Translations under genes and position numbers: made by a program
Part shown: piece by piece, positions 35,467 through 48,000 of the stretch
How the letters are laid out: the number at the start of each line of letters is the position of its first letter
How positions within the stretch are numbered: the first letter of the stretch is position 1
Notes under the pieces: model-generated
Seen by the model: the letters and a program-made list of their open reading frames with translations, nothing else
The model's database searches: none
What the model was told of the DNA's origin: nothing
Source: Scleroderma bovista
Taxonomy: Eukaryota; Basidiomycota; Agaricomycetes; Boletales; Sclerodermataceae
Direction: 5' to 3'
Assembly (NCBI GenBank): GCA_037178675.1
Contig: JAYMGJ010000026.1
Location: 1 to 64,000, forward strand
DNA length: 64,000 nt

Positions 35467-36929
35467 ACATAGATACCTTTTTTACATTCCTTTAACTTGT
35501 ATCCAAGTTTTCTGAGCCATCTGCGAGCTGCACCATCTGATATTTTTTCACCTGCAGCATCAAGACCCAAGGATGGAAGAATAACGGTATTGACCTGCTT
35601 CTGATGAAGCAGTGGAGTGATCTGGTGAAACTGAGGTAAGAGAAATTCCCCAATGAAATATATATGTATCTCACCTTGCCATCACGAAGTACTGTTAGGT
35701 ATCGACAGACAGCTTGTGCAACATGCTCATCATTTAGTAGTGATGGATGGGCGTGATGCTTCCCTGTGCTTAGGGGAGGTAGTATTCAAAATTGGGCGAC
35801 ATATTGGTACAACTTGCGGATCTTGCGAGCAAAATAGGGCCCTTTTCTGACTGAGGTGGAAATGGTATGGCTGGCCTTGACCATTGGTGCTTTAATCCTT
35901 GGATTTTGCTTATATTTCTCCCAGAGTTCGATGAATTGCTGGAGTGAATTTAAGTGGAATAGTGCTGTAAATGACCTGTACTTTTTGGCATCATGCATGA
36001 GCCTTTGATGCTTTTGATGACAGAGATTGACTCTGCCACATCATTGTTATCCTCGGTCACATCCAAAAAATCAGTGGCCAATATTGCCACTTCGCCCGCA
36101 TCAGGTTCAGGTATAGGTAATGCATTGTCTGACTTATCTGAGCGAGTTGCTGGTTGGGAATCAGCCAGGGGCCTGGATTGAAGTTGAGAGCTGTGGTGTG
36201 GGTGGGACACAGCTGGCTCGGGAGGGCATTCAACAGTAGTGGCTTGTCCCATGCTAATGTGGGGCTCACCATTTCCTACTGTCTGCTTTCGTGTGGGGAC
36301 GAAAAATGCGGTGATTTTATGGTTATTTTGGGCAGCCCGTCATAAAGCTCGCTCTCGCAGGTAGGTTCTGGTCCTCCCAGCTCCAGGATATGTCGGCATG
36401 GCAGTCTTTGGGAGTTTTATTGGCCATTTACCCTGAGAGAAGGTATCCTGTCTCACATGAATCCTAAGGTCAGGTTCGAGTGTGAACCTTGGACTCACAG
36501 AAGTCATGACACTTGCCCAGAATCTCTGTGCATGTGTTGCAGCCTTTCGTGCACACATCTCCACATAATCTGGGGTAGCTTCAATTTCAAACTCAGTGAG
36601 AATGTCTTCTTGATGTTTTCATTTTTCACCTGTGCAAATATCACTTTCAGACTCATCAGAGCTCCAATGATCTGATTCACTTCCATCTGACTCTTGTACA
36701 TTGCAGTCCAGAAGGCTGAATGACATGGAACAATCAGAATCAGTTGCATTGAAGTCATCTTCAGAGTCCAGTGGTTGATAGTTGGGGTCCAGAGTGAGGT
36801 CCAATAAGTCATCAACTAGACCATTATCAAAGTACTTGGTCCCAGAAGTGTGTTGGCGCTTGGCTTGCTTCTGCCGCTTTGTTAGAGGGGGCATTTCACT
36901 GCAATATCCCATGTTTCAGTTTTTCCCAC

Positions 36930-37620
36930 CCTTGGCACCACTTTTGAGCGGTTCCCACGGCCTCTAGGCCCAGTTTCTTTGCACGCATGAATAGGCCTCA
37001 GAGGCCCTTCCAGATTTTGAGGGTTCCTGCCAATCCCAAAGATGGATGGCCCTTCTCCGTGAGCATTTTCACCGATACTCCGCTATCTACTGGGATAATC
37101 CTGTGCACCTCGCGTGACCTTTTTATGAGCCTCACGCAGACTTAACCTCCTCGTTATGAGGGTGTCATTATCCATCGCGTGACGGTTTTCGAACAGTATT
37201 CCAACCATTCACGGATGCTTTGACCTTCTGTTTCTTTTGGATTAGCAGTACTTTCCGTAGTACAAGGTATTTCATATGTTTTCCAGAATGGTTTCAACAT
37301 CATCTTGAGGGTGTTATTATCCGTCGTGTGATGGTTTCTAAACCATGTCTTGACCACGGACAGAGGCTCGGATCTTCTGTTTCTTCTTTAATTTGCTGGA
37401 CTTTTCGCACTCCTAAGTGATATGTTTTCCGGATTGAATTGAGCGCTGCGCTAAATATAAGTCCTGGAACCTTTGATTGATCGCACTGCAACCTCTACAT
37501 AACATACATGGTATAGGATGTAAGACATCAATTCGGGTGCACCGTAGGAGGCGCGAGAGCGCACATGAAAAGAGAATCGGAAAGTGGCGCGCACGCAAAG
37601 TAACTGAAGTAGTCCGTTAG
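36930..37620. other. No gene seen; one diverged tandem duplication
   Basis: About 37158-37303 and 37304-37440 are diverged copies of one another: GAGGGTGTCATTATCC against GAGGGTGTTATTATCC, then TTCTGTTTCTT and GATATGTTTTCCGGA-like blocks in the same order. Period is about 148 bp. No open frame has coding character. Confidence 0.45.
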
Positions 37621-37621
37621 A

Positions 37622-40600
37622 TCAAGCATTCTGTTGGGTATCCTGGTGTTGCACTTCCTTGTCACCTCCGGTATCGTTTTGAGGGCGTGCACCGAGTAAG
37701 GGGGCTGCATGGCCATCTGGATGCGAGACAATACCAGCACGCGGTTGAGGAGGGGGGGGAGGATAGTATGGATGGTGTGGATGGCCTGGATAGGAAGAGT
37801 ACGAGTCATTCACACCATTATAATATGTATCGTGATATCGCGATACGTTAGGGTCGCCAGGTGCTGCATGCTCCGACTGAGGATGGAATGGAGGGCCATG
37901 AGGGTTGCCAGGAGGGTATGGATGATGGTAGTGCGCTGGGATGTATGGCATTGGCGGGTAGGGTCCGTGCCGTGGAGGGTACCAGCCAGTGTTGTACTTT
38001 GTGGAGCCGTCCCCTTGGCTTACATCTGGCTGCGGTGGGTAGAATGGATATACACCTGGCCCAGTGTGTGGCTCAGGAAGGCGCTCAGGTGGCGGCGGAG
38101 GACGTGCAAACGGATTGGCAGCGTCGTACGATGTACTGGGAGGATTGGGGGAGCGTGTCTCTTGATGACCAGACACCTCCAATGACGGTTGTCGGTCAGA
38201 ACGAACTCCCGGTATCAAAGCTTGAGCCGGACCAATAAGACCTTCCTCTGCAGCCACAAGCCGCGCAGATGTGGTGGATACGGTAGTCATTTCCTCGACA
38301 GCGGCGGGGCCAGTCAGATAGATTCTTGAACGCATGTTGAATGCGTTGTCAGTATCGGATCGTTGTGCGCCACCTGATGCGTTGTGCACTACTCTGGGCT
38401 TCGGACGTTGATTCTGGCCACCCGAGCTGTTAGAATGAGTTTCGGGCGGGCGGGCAGCTTGGCCTGGCACTGAAATGACTGTCACTGACAGTCCAATGAT
38501 GAACGAATAATAACTCACACATCTGGACATCCTTTGGATGGTGAGTGGCCGCTTCGGTTCCTTTCCACTCAACCTCTCCAGGTACTGCTGTCGTTTCATT
38601 CTCTAAGGTGGAAGGCTGTCTGGGAGGAGCATCGGAACTAGGTGCTGGTATAGGGCATGGCTGCGACAGAGCCACCGAATACGATATGGGTTTGATGAGA
38701 TCCTCCGACGTCGCTGAAATGAGTTCAGTTGCACGAAACGCAATGGTAAGATGGGGTATACGTACCGCGAGTCTTAGACGATACCTGAGGGCGCGAGACA
38801 GCAGTATAAAATGGTAGGTCCTCAGCTGAAGAGGCTTCGAAGGCAGGCACTGGTTGTGTATGGTGCTCTGAAGTCTGATCATCTGCCTCCGCACCTAACG
38901 GCTGAGCGTCCTGCTTAGAAGACAGTTGCTTGGATTGCACTGAAGGCACCTTGCGTGCAACGTCTTGGTGTAGTGCAGGACCCTCATCCGAGGGTGGCGG
39001 GGAGGTTGGGAGACGACGAATGGTTCGCTTCCGGCCAACTGCCAGAGCAGGCTGCTTGCCTTTCGATGACTTGACCGGTGGTCGCTCTTCATCGAGTTCT
39101 TCCGCAGCAACTTTCTTGGCCTTTCGGGCAGGGGGAGTAACCTTTGGCTTGCGTTTGCGTGATGTCGACGCTTGCTCATATTCCGTCTCTGCAGAACTAG
39201 CCTCCGAATCCAGAGTCCCTCCGTCGCTGCCTTTGATTTTGACGTCATCCTTTGGCTTGTAGCTCGATGTAGGCGAAGACATGGAGCCGCTCGAAAGTGA
39301 GATAACCGAAGGTTGTTTCTTCGATGGATCGGATGAAAATATTCGAACATGCTTGTGAGGGTAGGTAGGACGGTTCTGTATGTGATGCAAATTCGGCTTG
39401 GTATCTTCTGGAACATCCACGTCCGAGTCGTCGATTATAAGTGCCTCAGGGCTATTTTTGGCCACGGCCTTATTTTTCTTCACCACCCGGGTTGCTGCCT
39501 TGTTCTGGAGGTGCCTGGGGCCCTCCCGATCAGTCTTGAGATTGCAGAACATCCGTTTGCCTCGAGGGTGGTGAGAATCATACGGAGGCGCAGCGCCTAT
39601 TATCACGGGTTCCTCGGAACTGATTAGCGCTGCTGTGTAACTGTCAGCATAATTGTGGCATTTGGCACAAAATACATTACACACTTTTATGTGAAACACG
39701 TCGGATGCGCAGGCCAGTCTTGCCTGGATCATTCAAGGCTGCTATGAGCTTTGAACACTCTGAACGGCTAAGGTCAGAGATGCCTTTGGGCACGCTACGG
39801 GAGGCAGGTTCCTCGCCTGGAAACATCACACCCTCTGGCCAGTTAACTAAAACTAGTCCAGATGATGCCAAACGGGGAAGCATCTGTTTCCAGGGGAAAA
39901 GCTTGCCAGATCCCCATGATTGGCCATGGTCCTCTGTTATAATGTTAGTAGGATGGGTTTAACAGAGTAGTATGACGTACCGAACAAGCCACGCAAGCGG
40001 AGTTTGACCTGGTCGTGATCCTCTCTGTCATCGGAGCCAGGCTGGGTAGACCTGTCCCTCGGATTAGATATTTCCTCCACTTCACTGGCACTGTCGTTCT
40101 TTGCCGAGTCCACGCCGTCAAAGGCCTGCTCTATCGCCTGCAATGATTCATGATTGCTATATTTACCGATTAACAAACAGTAGACTGCTTTATGATGAAC
40201 TCACTAGATGTGCGCCTTAAAATGAGCAAGGATCTGCTCATCATTTGCTCGACAACGTTCAGCAAAAAACTTTGACACACTTTAACATCTTAATGATTCA
40301 GTAATTCAGAGGACATACCTTCTCTGCACCAGGTGTTGTAAATACATGTCCAACTCCACCATCTTGGTTGACAACTCCCCCAGCAAGAAGATAGGCACCT
40401 TCAAAGCCATGCGCTTTGCTCACTGCAAAGAACTAAAAAGCATTTTTAAGTAGAATCCACAGGGTAAACAAATAGCAACGTACAGTGTGATTGAGGTCCT
40501 TTATGGTCTTATCGAAGAGTTGCCGCCGCTGGGCAACTGTGCCCCCCATGTTCTCCATTGCATGCGCATCCTTCCATGTTTCTAGAATGATGGGGTACGT

Positions 40601-41975
40601 GTCTTTATATTCTGCCTTGAAGAGGTCATAGCAACGCTTTCGGACGTCATGCGAGGGAGACGATACAACTTCTTCATCTTTGGGCAGACGAGCAAGCTCC
40701 TGCTCTGTATTCTTGGCGAAATATTTCAAGTATATATTCCAGTTGTTGGGAGCATGGGTATGTGTGTGCGAGCGAATGTAGCGGGCAACTACTTGGTGAA
40801 AAGGCAATTTCACGTGTGCAGCTAGCTTGCTTAACTTTATATCAATCTCGTCGAAGCCTTCCGTAAGGATCGCGGAAACTGAATCAGGAATACGACCCAT
40901 TACCGATGCCTCACCGTCCTTGTTGGAGAGGGTCACACGGTTGGTCTCTGTGGAGTTGAGAGCAGCCAAATTACAAGAAGGTCCCGGGCTTGCAGCAGGG
41001 GAAGGCGAGACAAAGTGAGAGGGTGCAATCGGAGTTGGAGGGATAATTTTCATCGTCGGAACCTTCTTCGTTGCTTGCAGCTGCTGTAGAACTAGTTAGT
41101 CGAAGAGAAAGAAGACACCAGTATCTGTACATACCGTATTCACCATGTGACTTGCTGGCTCAAAGCCTGATCTGTTAGGACCAGTAGATGGTGCAAGACG
41201 AAAGGGTGGAGGCGACGGCAAAGAAGGATAGATACAATTTGCTGGCTCGGTGGCTAACAGGTCAAGGCTGGTGGATGGCCGAGATGGAACGGTACTCGAT
41301 GCTCGAGAGTGGGATCCCCGATGCTCTACAGTAGGCTCTTGCGTTGGCGCTCTTGGTCCATTCCCACTTTGCCGGGGAGTGTTGTCACTGTCTTCGTTGG
41401 GTAATGTGCCATCCGCAGGCGTAGCGTCACGAATGGATCCCTCGTGACAGCCCTCAGAAGGTGTGGGTTGACGACCAATATTTCCCTGGACTTTGCAAGG
41501 GGGATCAGACGGACCATCTGTATCCAGGGAAACTATAAATTTGAATCGAGCACAAGAAATAAGACACACCTTGGTCATGGTCACTTTGGTTTGTGCTCCC
41601 AGATGGTGGAAGTAAGGTTGGCGGTTGCTGAGAGCCTCTACTAGGTTGTATAACAGGTTCTGAGAGAAAGGGATCATCATCTAAACCCATCTGCCCAAGC
41701 GGAGGGGCTGGTATGGGCAGCTGACGTCGGCGGACAGGTGCATCTCGAACTTGGCCAGTGTCCTTTGGGGTAGCTTTGTTTCTTGGCCGTAAAGTTCGTG
41801 TGGGTGTAACAACGACATGGGATGATGGCGCCCGACGGCCGCCCCCGACCTGTACTACATGAACATAGTCGTCAGTAGTAGACGTGGATATATTGGATAT
41901 ATCATATGCCCCACTCGGCGTGTCTATCTCCATGGATTGGTCGAGGGTGACACTGCGTCTGTTTTCGGAGGTCAT
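37622..41975 (-). CDS. Large, mostly disordered protein of an uncharacterised Agaricomycete family
   Basis: Several exons on the minus strand appear to form one gene starting MTSENRRSVTLDQSMEIDTP (41975). An N-terminal Pro/Ser-rich part precedes a conserved-looking block: EGFDEIDIKLSKLAAHVKLP, NNWNIYLKYFAKNTEQELAR, then WKDAHAMENMGGTVAQRRQL (about 40900-40510). After an intron come KAHGFEGAYLLAGG and VNQDGGVGHVFTTPGAEK (40430-40320). Next is LASSGLVLVNWPEGVMFPGE followed by PKGISDLSRSECSKLIAALN (39880-39720). The rest is charged and disordered (RKRKPKVTPPARKAKKVAAE) and ends in a Pro/His/Tyr-rich tail (PPMPYIPAHYHHPYPPGNPH). I have seen this block order in mushroom genomes as a multi-copy hypothetical family, possibly transposon-linked. 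Function is unknown. Exon borders are only partly resolved, and a second gene for the C-terminal part cannot be excluded. Confidence 0.55.
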
Positions 41976-42059
41976 CTAAAAATGAAGCAGTAGTATCGAC
42001 GAAGTATACAAAACAATAACTGGCAAGATGTGGAGGTGAGTAAAATGGGGTGGGAAGGA

Positions 42060-42900
42060 AGAAAACCAACCGCGAGTGAAGTTCAGGGTTGATATAGGAC
42101 CATCGTTTGATGGATAAGATCGACGATCTACATGCTAAAAAAATAAGTGAGAAGCCCAACATTTTTCAGTAAATAACATCACCTGATGGTTGTTAGCAAT
42201 ATAGCATAAATTCTATGAAATGAAGATGAGGAAGGAAATTATTGAGTAAAGGGAAACGCCGAGAAGGCGGGCATGGAGGGTCTAATGAGACTCTGAAGAG
42301 CGCCTGCAGAGATTATTAGCTGCATCTAAGGGTAGGGCATAAGTAAGACATACGTTCGAAGGGAGTCACAGTGGCTTAGATCAATGGTCTGGCCGTGTGC
42401 TCACAAAACGAGTGAGAAGTCAAACATTATATTAGCAATGACGTACTGAATATATGACAATGCAACGAGCAGCGCCAGCACCGTTTGATGGGAAATCCGG
42501 CCGAGATCAACAATCTGGCTGCATGCAGACAAAACAGGTGAGAAGTCGAATGTTTTATTGGCAATGGCTTACAGAGCGGAGGCGAGCAGCGCTAGAGCAC
42601 TATGAAATTGCCATTTGATGGGAACTGGACTTAGACCGACGATCCGGTTGCACACTAACAAAACGAACGAGAAGTCGACCATTTTGGCAATGACGATAAT
42701 CTCACAGTTGTTGGTAATATAGCGTTATGAGCAAAGAATCTTGGGAACACGAAATGAAATAAAGATAAAGATTGAAGGAAAGGGAAGCGCTGGGAGGGTG
42801 TGGACGGAGGGTTAGATGAGGGTCTCTGGAGCGCCTGCTGAGATTTTAGTTGTATATGAAAGTACATACGGTGTGAGTAAGACATACGCCCTAAGCGGAT
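42060..42900. repeat. Interleaved diverged repeats upstream of the large gene
   Basis: A block close to CAAAACGAGTGAGAAGTCAA followed by ATTTTATTGGCAATGAC recurs near 42140, 42405, 42530 and 42658. A longer block (GAAGGAAA ... GGAGGGTCTAATGAGACTCT ... GAGTAAGACATACG) occurs at about 42225-42355 and again at about 42770-42890. This suggests tandem segmental duplication. No gene was identified here or in 42900-43640. Confidence 0.6.
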
Positions 42901-43649
42901 AAAAGGAAGCATTTTGCTTGTCGGTATATTGCGTCAATGTGCTAGGCGGTGGGGCGGCATACCGGTAGTCGCCAGCTGGCCATCGACAACCACAAATTAT
43001 AAAACGAAGAAGAAGGAAAAGAAATTTACTTACCGGGCATATTGGCGTTGATACGCTAGGGACGGCGAGGTCTAGAGTATTGTAGACAACGCACATATGA
43101 TCTTAGCCAACAGATCCTCGATGCCAATGGGGGTTGAGGGTGATGAAGAGGGTGATGATATTGAATACAACGGCGACGGGGTCTGCAGCGAGAAATTGAT
43201 TCTGCAGGAGGGGTGAAATGGATTGCAGAGGGTGGAAAAGTCGACCTCTTCGTTGACGGGAGAATGTAGGTTGGATAAGGACCAACGCTCGCCAGCATGA
43301 ACGTAGAGACGAAGAGGCTATGGCTGAATGAGCCCCGTGCGGTTGGAGCACGCGCCTTGGACCGATAGAGGACGAGAGCTACAAAGGCGACGAGGGTGTA
43401 ACTTGGTGCGGTAAATGGCATAGGCAAAGAAATGCGGAGGTTTGACGGTGGATCCGGACGACATCGGGAGGGCTCGGAGCAAGCGAAGAGGTCTCAGCAG
43501 ACTTGGAACACAGGTGGGCGTAGACATCGTCATCGGTAGTAGTGATTGTCGCCAGTCATTGCTGGTAGCCGTTGTAGTGGATAGTGAGGGCAGAACGAAA
43601 CTTGAGACAAATAAATTGGAGTTGTGATTTGTAATCACTGCAACATACA

Positions 43650-44040
43650 GTCTGGCCAGCCAATGGGAATGCGAATAAGCGTCATACTGACTTTAAAACA
43701 TATCCGATGCCTGTTAAGCCCTGTTTTCAAAGGTTCGGATCGTTGTAGGATCGTCTCATGAGCCCCCCGCATTTCCTGGTAGTGAAACCATTCAGGGTTG
43801 AACCTTAGATCTACACAGAACTGGCACCAAAATCTATCTATGGGTCTATTGTAACAACTCGTATTGCTCAAGAATTTCACCTAAACGACCGAAGGAAAAC
43901 CAAGTCCATCTCTCGCCAAAAAAAGGAACAGTTGACAGGCACCAGTATGATTTCAAGTATCATGGGTTGATGAGCTCGATATTTTAGTCTTGCAGAAAGG
44001 TGAGCGGCACAGAAAGCTCGCTATACAGATTCTTGATCAG
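43650..44040 (+). pseudogene. Decayed tandem copy of the promoter and start of the next gene
   Basis: The segment aligns block by block with 44060-44460: CAGCCAATGGGAATGCGAAT against CAGCCAATGGGGACGCGAAT, TTGTAGGATCGTCTCATGAG against TTGTAGGATGGTTGTATGAG, GTCTATTGTAACAACTCG against GTCTATTGTAACCAGTTA, and GCTCGATATTTTAGTCTTGC against GCTCAATATCTTAGCCTTGC. The copy reaches into the first coding exon, but its reading frame is broken soon after ATGGG. Confidence 0.7.
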
Positions 44041-44367
44041 ACGCTGATCTTATGCCAGTGAAGTCCCCAGCCAATGGGGACGCGAATAATCGTCCTACTG
44101 AATTTAAAACATAAATGGCCCTCAACAAGGGCTGTTTTCGGATGATCGGATGATTGTAGGATGGTTGTATGAGCTCCCCCCACATCAACTAATCGAGAAA
44201 CGAGCCAATGACAAGCCTCAGACGCTACACGGAACGAGCATCAAGCCTGGTCTATTGTAACCAGTTATTTTGCTCGTGTTTCGCACAAACGACCTAAAGA
44301 GGATCACCTCAATCAATTCCATCCCTCGTCAAAAAAAACTAGTAGTCAACTGGACTGGTATAGCTCC

Positions 44368-45096
44368 ATGGGGCGCCGAGCTCAATATCTTAGCCTTGCG
44401 GAAGGGCGGATTGCAGAGCGTGCGCGGAAAGCTCGCTACGCAGATTCTCCTCGGTACTGTACATATTTGTCGTGATACTGGTACACCGTTGCTCATCTGG
44501 TTCGTAGGGGTAGATCGAAGCGACAGAGTCAGAATGCTAAGGCATATCAAAAGAAACGCGGACGTCATGAAAGCAGGTCGTCGCTACTAGGATCCGACCC
44601 ACTCAAGCACCTCCCTCCTCTGCCATCGTCTCTATCGTCTTTTGCGACGAAGTCATTGCCCACATCCGATCTATTTCGCTCAGCATCGCGCAGTGCAGAT
44701 GCATTAGATGAATCCGAGCTCTACCTCTGGGAACAAGACCCTCCATACAACTACATAGAGCCCGCCATCACGCCATACGAGGAGTGTTTCACTAAGAACA
44801 TGGTAGATGTTTTACTTGGTCGGCGCTGGAGGATGGCTAAAGCGAAGAAGGATGAACGTGCGCTGCGCTTCATAAATGGAGAAGTACTACAGGACATCCT
44901 AGATGAGATAACTGTTGATCTTGTTGGTCGTATACACAGGTGGGCGAAGGTAGCTACACACGTCGCAGGCATGGAGGACAGCGGCAGAAATACGGCGATG
45001 GCAAAATGCTGGCTGCATTGGCAGGCGCGCGACATACTCGCAGACACCGAGGAGGCGAAAGCACTCAAAGGTGGAGACAATCCTTACTGTATCTAA
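44368..45096 (+). CDS. 224-residue unknown protein, possible partner gene of the KDZ element
   Basis: ATG at 44368 begins MGRRAQYLSLAEGRIAERAR, a basic helical start, and continues KARYADSPR. A 54-nt intron (GTACTG donor at 44454, TTCGTAG ending 44507) joins in frame to GRSKRQSQNAKAYQKKRGRH. The rest contains LYLWEQDPPYNYIEPAITPY, EECFTKNMVDVLLGRRWRMA and WLHWQARDILADTEEAKALK, ending NPYCI. No catalytic motif was found. The basic N-terminus suggests DNA or RNA binding (inference). The TAA stop ends at 45096, and the stop codon of the convergent KDZ/Ulp1 gene begins at 45097, with no base between them. That tight packing suggests both belong to one transposon. Its promoter region is duplicated just upstream. 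Confidence 0.65.
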
Positions 45097-48000
45097 CTAG
45101 TGGCCGAGTACTACAGGAATCCTACCTATAAGGACATGTAGATAATACCGAAACAGAGACATATCATTTTCACCCAAACCAGTAACATGAAACCCTCTTA
45201 GAACAGCCGCTATCTGTGCTAGAACCCAGAGACCACAGTCATAGTCATTGCTTTGGATAGGTTGAGTCTTTGCTTGTCAGCACAAAGACACAAAAGAAAT
45301 GTGGATGACTTACAACAACCGGCTGCGCAAACCACGCATCAAGGTCTCTGGGAGGAGCCATAACCCTCTGCGAGGCAATGTGTACCAAGCGACTGATAAG
45401 CTGTGCGATATCCTAATGATATTTCAGTATCTTGCTAACAAGATAAATTACAATTATACCCTAATGTCTTTCTTCCAGGATGTTCGATCAGCGAGGCTGT
45501 CAAAAAGGAATATTTGCTTGAATGAAAAATCGATGGTGCATACGACCCAGTGGCCAATGCAGGACGGTCTGTGGATCGGGAGGATCCATATGTCCTTCTC
45601 CCAGTATCGGGTCCACGAGATATTTCGCCAAAGAACATCATCAGCTGCATTATAGCGAGCACGTGGTAAGTCGTGAGTTGAGAGGATGGCACATCACTGG
45701 GCATCAGGGGAGAGGAAAGCAGAATATAGAAGGCTTCCGCAGCCGTTAATACACGTATCGTCCAGGCGCGCATTTGCTGTAGAAAGCAGTCTAATATGGT
45801 CTGGCTCGAATGTCTGTCGGGGAAACCCGTCGCAAGCAGGTCGAATGTATCGGGTGATCGTAGCACACGGATAGCAGGTCGTGGTAGTGGAAATGTCGAT
45901 GTTCAAATCAACCCGGAGCGGCTAGGGAAATATGGTTAGCGACTTCCAGGCAAATATCATGCACTCACCGATGGGATTTGCCAGTCCAGCGATATTGTCA
46001 TGGGCTCCACCTCCTCCTCATCCTTGTTGACCAGTAAATCGATGTTGTTACCTTCGTTCTCGAGAAGGTGATCTGTCAGCGCAATCTCGCCTAGGTCTTC
46101 AGGTTCAGCATCCAATATTGTGTCTTGGTCACCAGCCTCTGAAACATGGCCGTCAGACGGTAGCTCACATACGACAGGGCTAAGCCACTGTAATGCATGT
46201 GGGATTGGAGTTCCGGAAAGGGAGGCTGCAAGCTCAGATGCGGCACGAGCCTCACCAGTATAACGGACGATGGAGGCAAGAGGGTTTGGCCACCGTTCTT
46301 GTAAAGTCGATATATATTCATGCCGTTGCTTCAGAATGAGGTAATATATAGAATCTAAAATGAAGTTCGAAGTTACGAACAGAAATAACGAAGCACTGGA
46401 ACTTACGTTGTGGTTGTTGCAATGCAAATTCGACCGCACAAAGTTCGCGCCCAAACCACCGGCACATATTATCGGCTTCCATCCCAAGCCGACATTGTTC
46501 TTCATGGCAACGGTCTAACTTGAGAAGGGCTCGAATCCCTGATCTAACATCACGATCCCCAAGCCATAATGGGGTTTCGCCCTCAGGTGACCGTGTGATC
46601 CAAACGTCTTCGAGAAGCGTCTGGTCATTACGGAGTTCCGCCAGCTTGGTCGGGAGGGGTGTCGGTAGCGGTATGGCGTATGTTGGATTGTACAGTTCCT
46701 CGAGGCGAGCACAGTAACTATTGAATTTACCTATAGCAGACATCAATGCTGGCTGTCGTTTGGCGATAGCCTTGCGTGTCTGCTGGTGGAGTTTCGTGCC
46801 TGGGATCCACTGTCAAGAAGGCCAACCTAACTTCAAAAGAGCCTACCTAATGCCTTCTGTTTCCCACCGACGGCGCGATCGAGTTTGTCCCACTCGAAGA
46901 AACTTCCTATTGCCCGCTTACGGATGTTGATTTTCAGATCGCGAGCAAGGAGAAGGGTTTGTACGAACTCAAAGCCGACGCCATCTAAGTCGGGAAACCT
47001 CACCGGAATGTCCAGCGAGGAATAAAGAGCGTCGACTTTGCATAACAGTTGCTCATGACCGTGTTCGAGGCTCGCCAGAGCATCACGGGCACCTTGGGAT
47101 GCTGGACCTCTGTCAAGCATGACGCGGATTTTTTGTAACACTTTGTCGGAACTATCAAGCTCAGCTTGTAGAACAAGAACGGCATCGAGTTCTTTCTTCA
47201 GTCGAATGGGTGCATCTGCAGCAGAGTTTTAGTTCATGAGTCCGCCGCTGTAAACTCATAGTGACGTACGCGCTCTGATAGAGAGCTGAGCAGAACGTTG
47301 ATCCGACCATTGCTTACGAAGTTCCACAGCGCCAAGCTCGCATTGGTCTAGACCCTCCTGTGCAGCAGAACCTTGCTCCTCAATACCTTTTTTGAGCCGG
47401 CGCCTGAGCCAATCTCCAAGGTCAGCAACCATCTCTTTGGCAACAGCGCCAGCATGACGATCGATGAGCCAAATGCGGCGTTGGCGCTGGAAATAATAAT
47501 GTGAGACAATCATAATAGTCTAATTATATTGACCTACTGAAGATGCGCGCTGGATACCGATAAGCTTGATGAAACGCGACCACAACCTCTCCGTGCCTTC
47601 ACCATCTGACAAGCCCAAACCTTGGATAAGTCGAGGGTTATAGACGAGCTGGCATGCCCACTCGTGCCCATAAGCATGCATTGCAGTCGTAGCAAAGCGG
47701 ATGCGGGAGGTGATAAACGGACTGAGAATACTATACTGGGAATTGTTAATAGAACCCAATCAAATGAGGGATGTATATGTACCTTCATCAGTGAGCGTGC
47801 CAGCACACACCCAATGTCGTACAGTACGACAACATTGCACCCGAGAGGGATAAGAGAAAAGAAGTGTTCGATCAGCGCCACACTATATTTTTGTTGCTCA
47901 CCAGGAGTGTGGATGTTCGCGAAGAACAGAGGGATGTCATGGCGACAGATGAGCGCCATGATGCCGGTATCATCGAAGCTATCCATAGCCGCCTTCTGCT

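Larger units (their letters stand above)
32779..36894 (-). pseudogene. Tc1/mariner-like (DDE_3-type) transposase split by a MITE
   Basis: The gene starts near MPPLTKRQKQAKRQH (36894). It continues through an acidic stretch, VEMCARKAATHAQRFWASVM, KKYRSFTALFHLNSLQQFIE, RKGPYFARKIRKLYQY and ISDGAARRWLRKLGYKLKEC up to KKGIYV. There a 572-bp element (34895-35466) interrupts it, and the frame resumes with DGHEQEDVVAYRKEFLDKFG. The catalytic core follows: VPIMHDESIVHANE (first Asp, near 34110), AEFVFDQLSAHG (second Asp, near 33720) and KFHCELNPIEMYWGWMK (Glu, near 33160). The end is STFQTAKHLVSEILNDCP and then WRYMDAYR before a short intron, stopping at 32779. A roughly 640-bp intron-like gap (about 34176-34815) holds further inserted sequence, and one frame shift seems present near 36010. 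The DDE residues survive, but the copy cannot make a normal protein. Confidence 0.8.
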
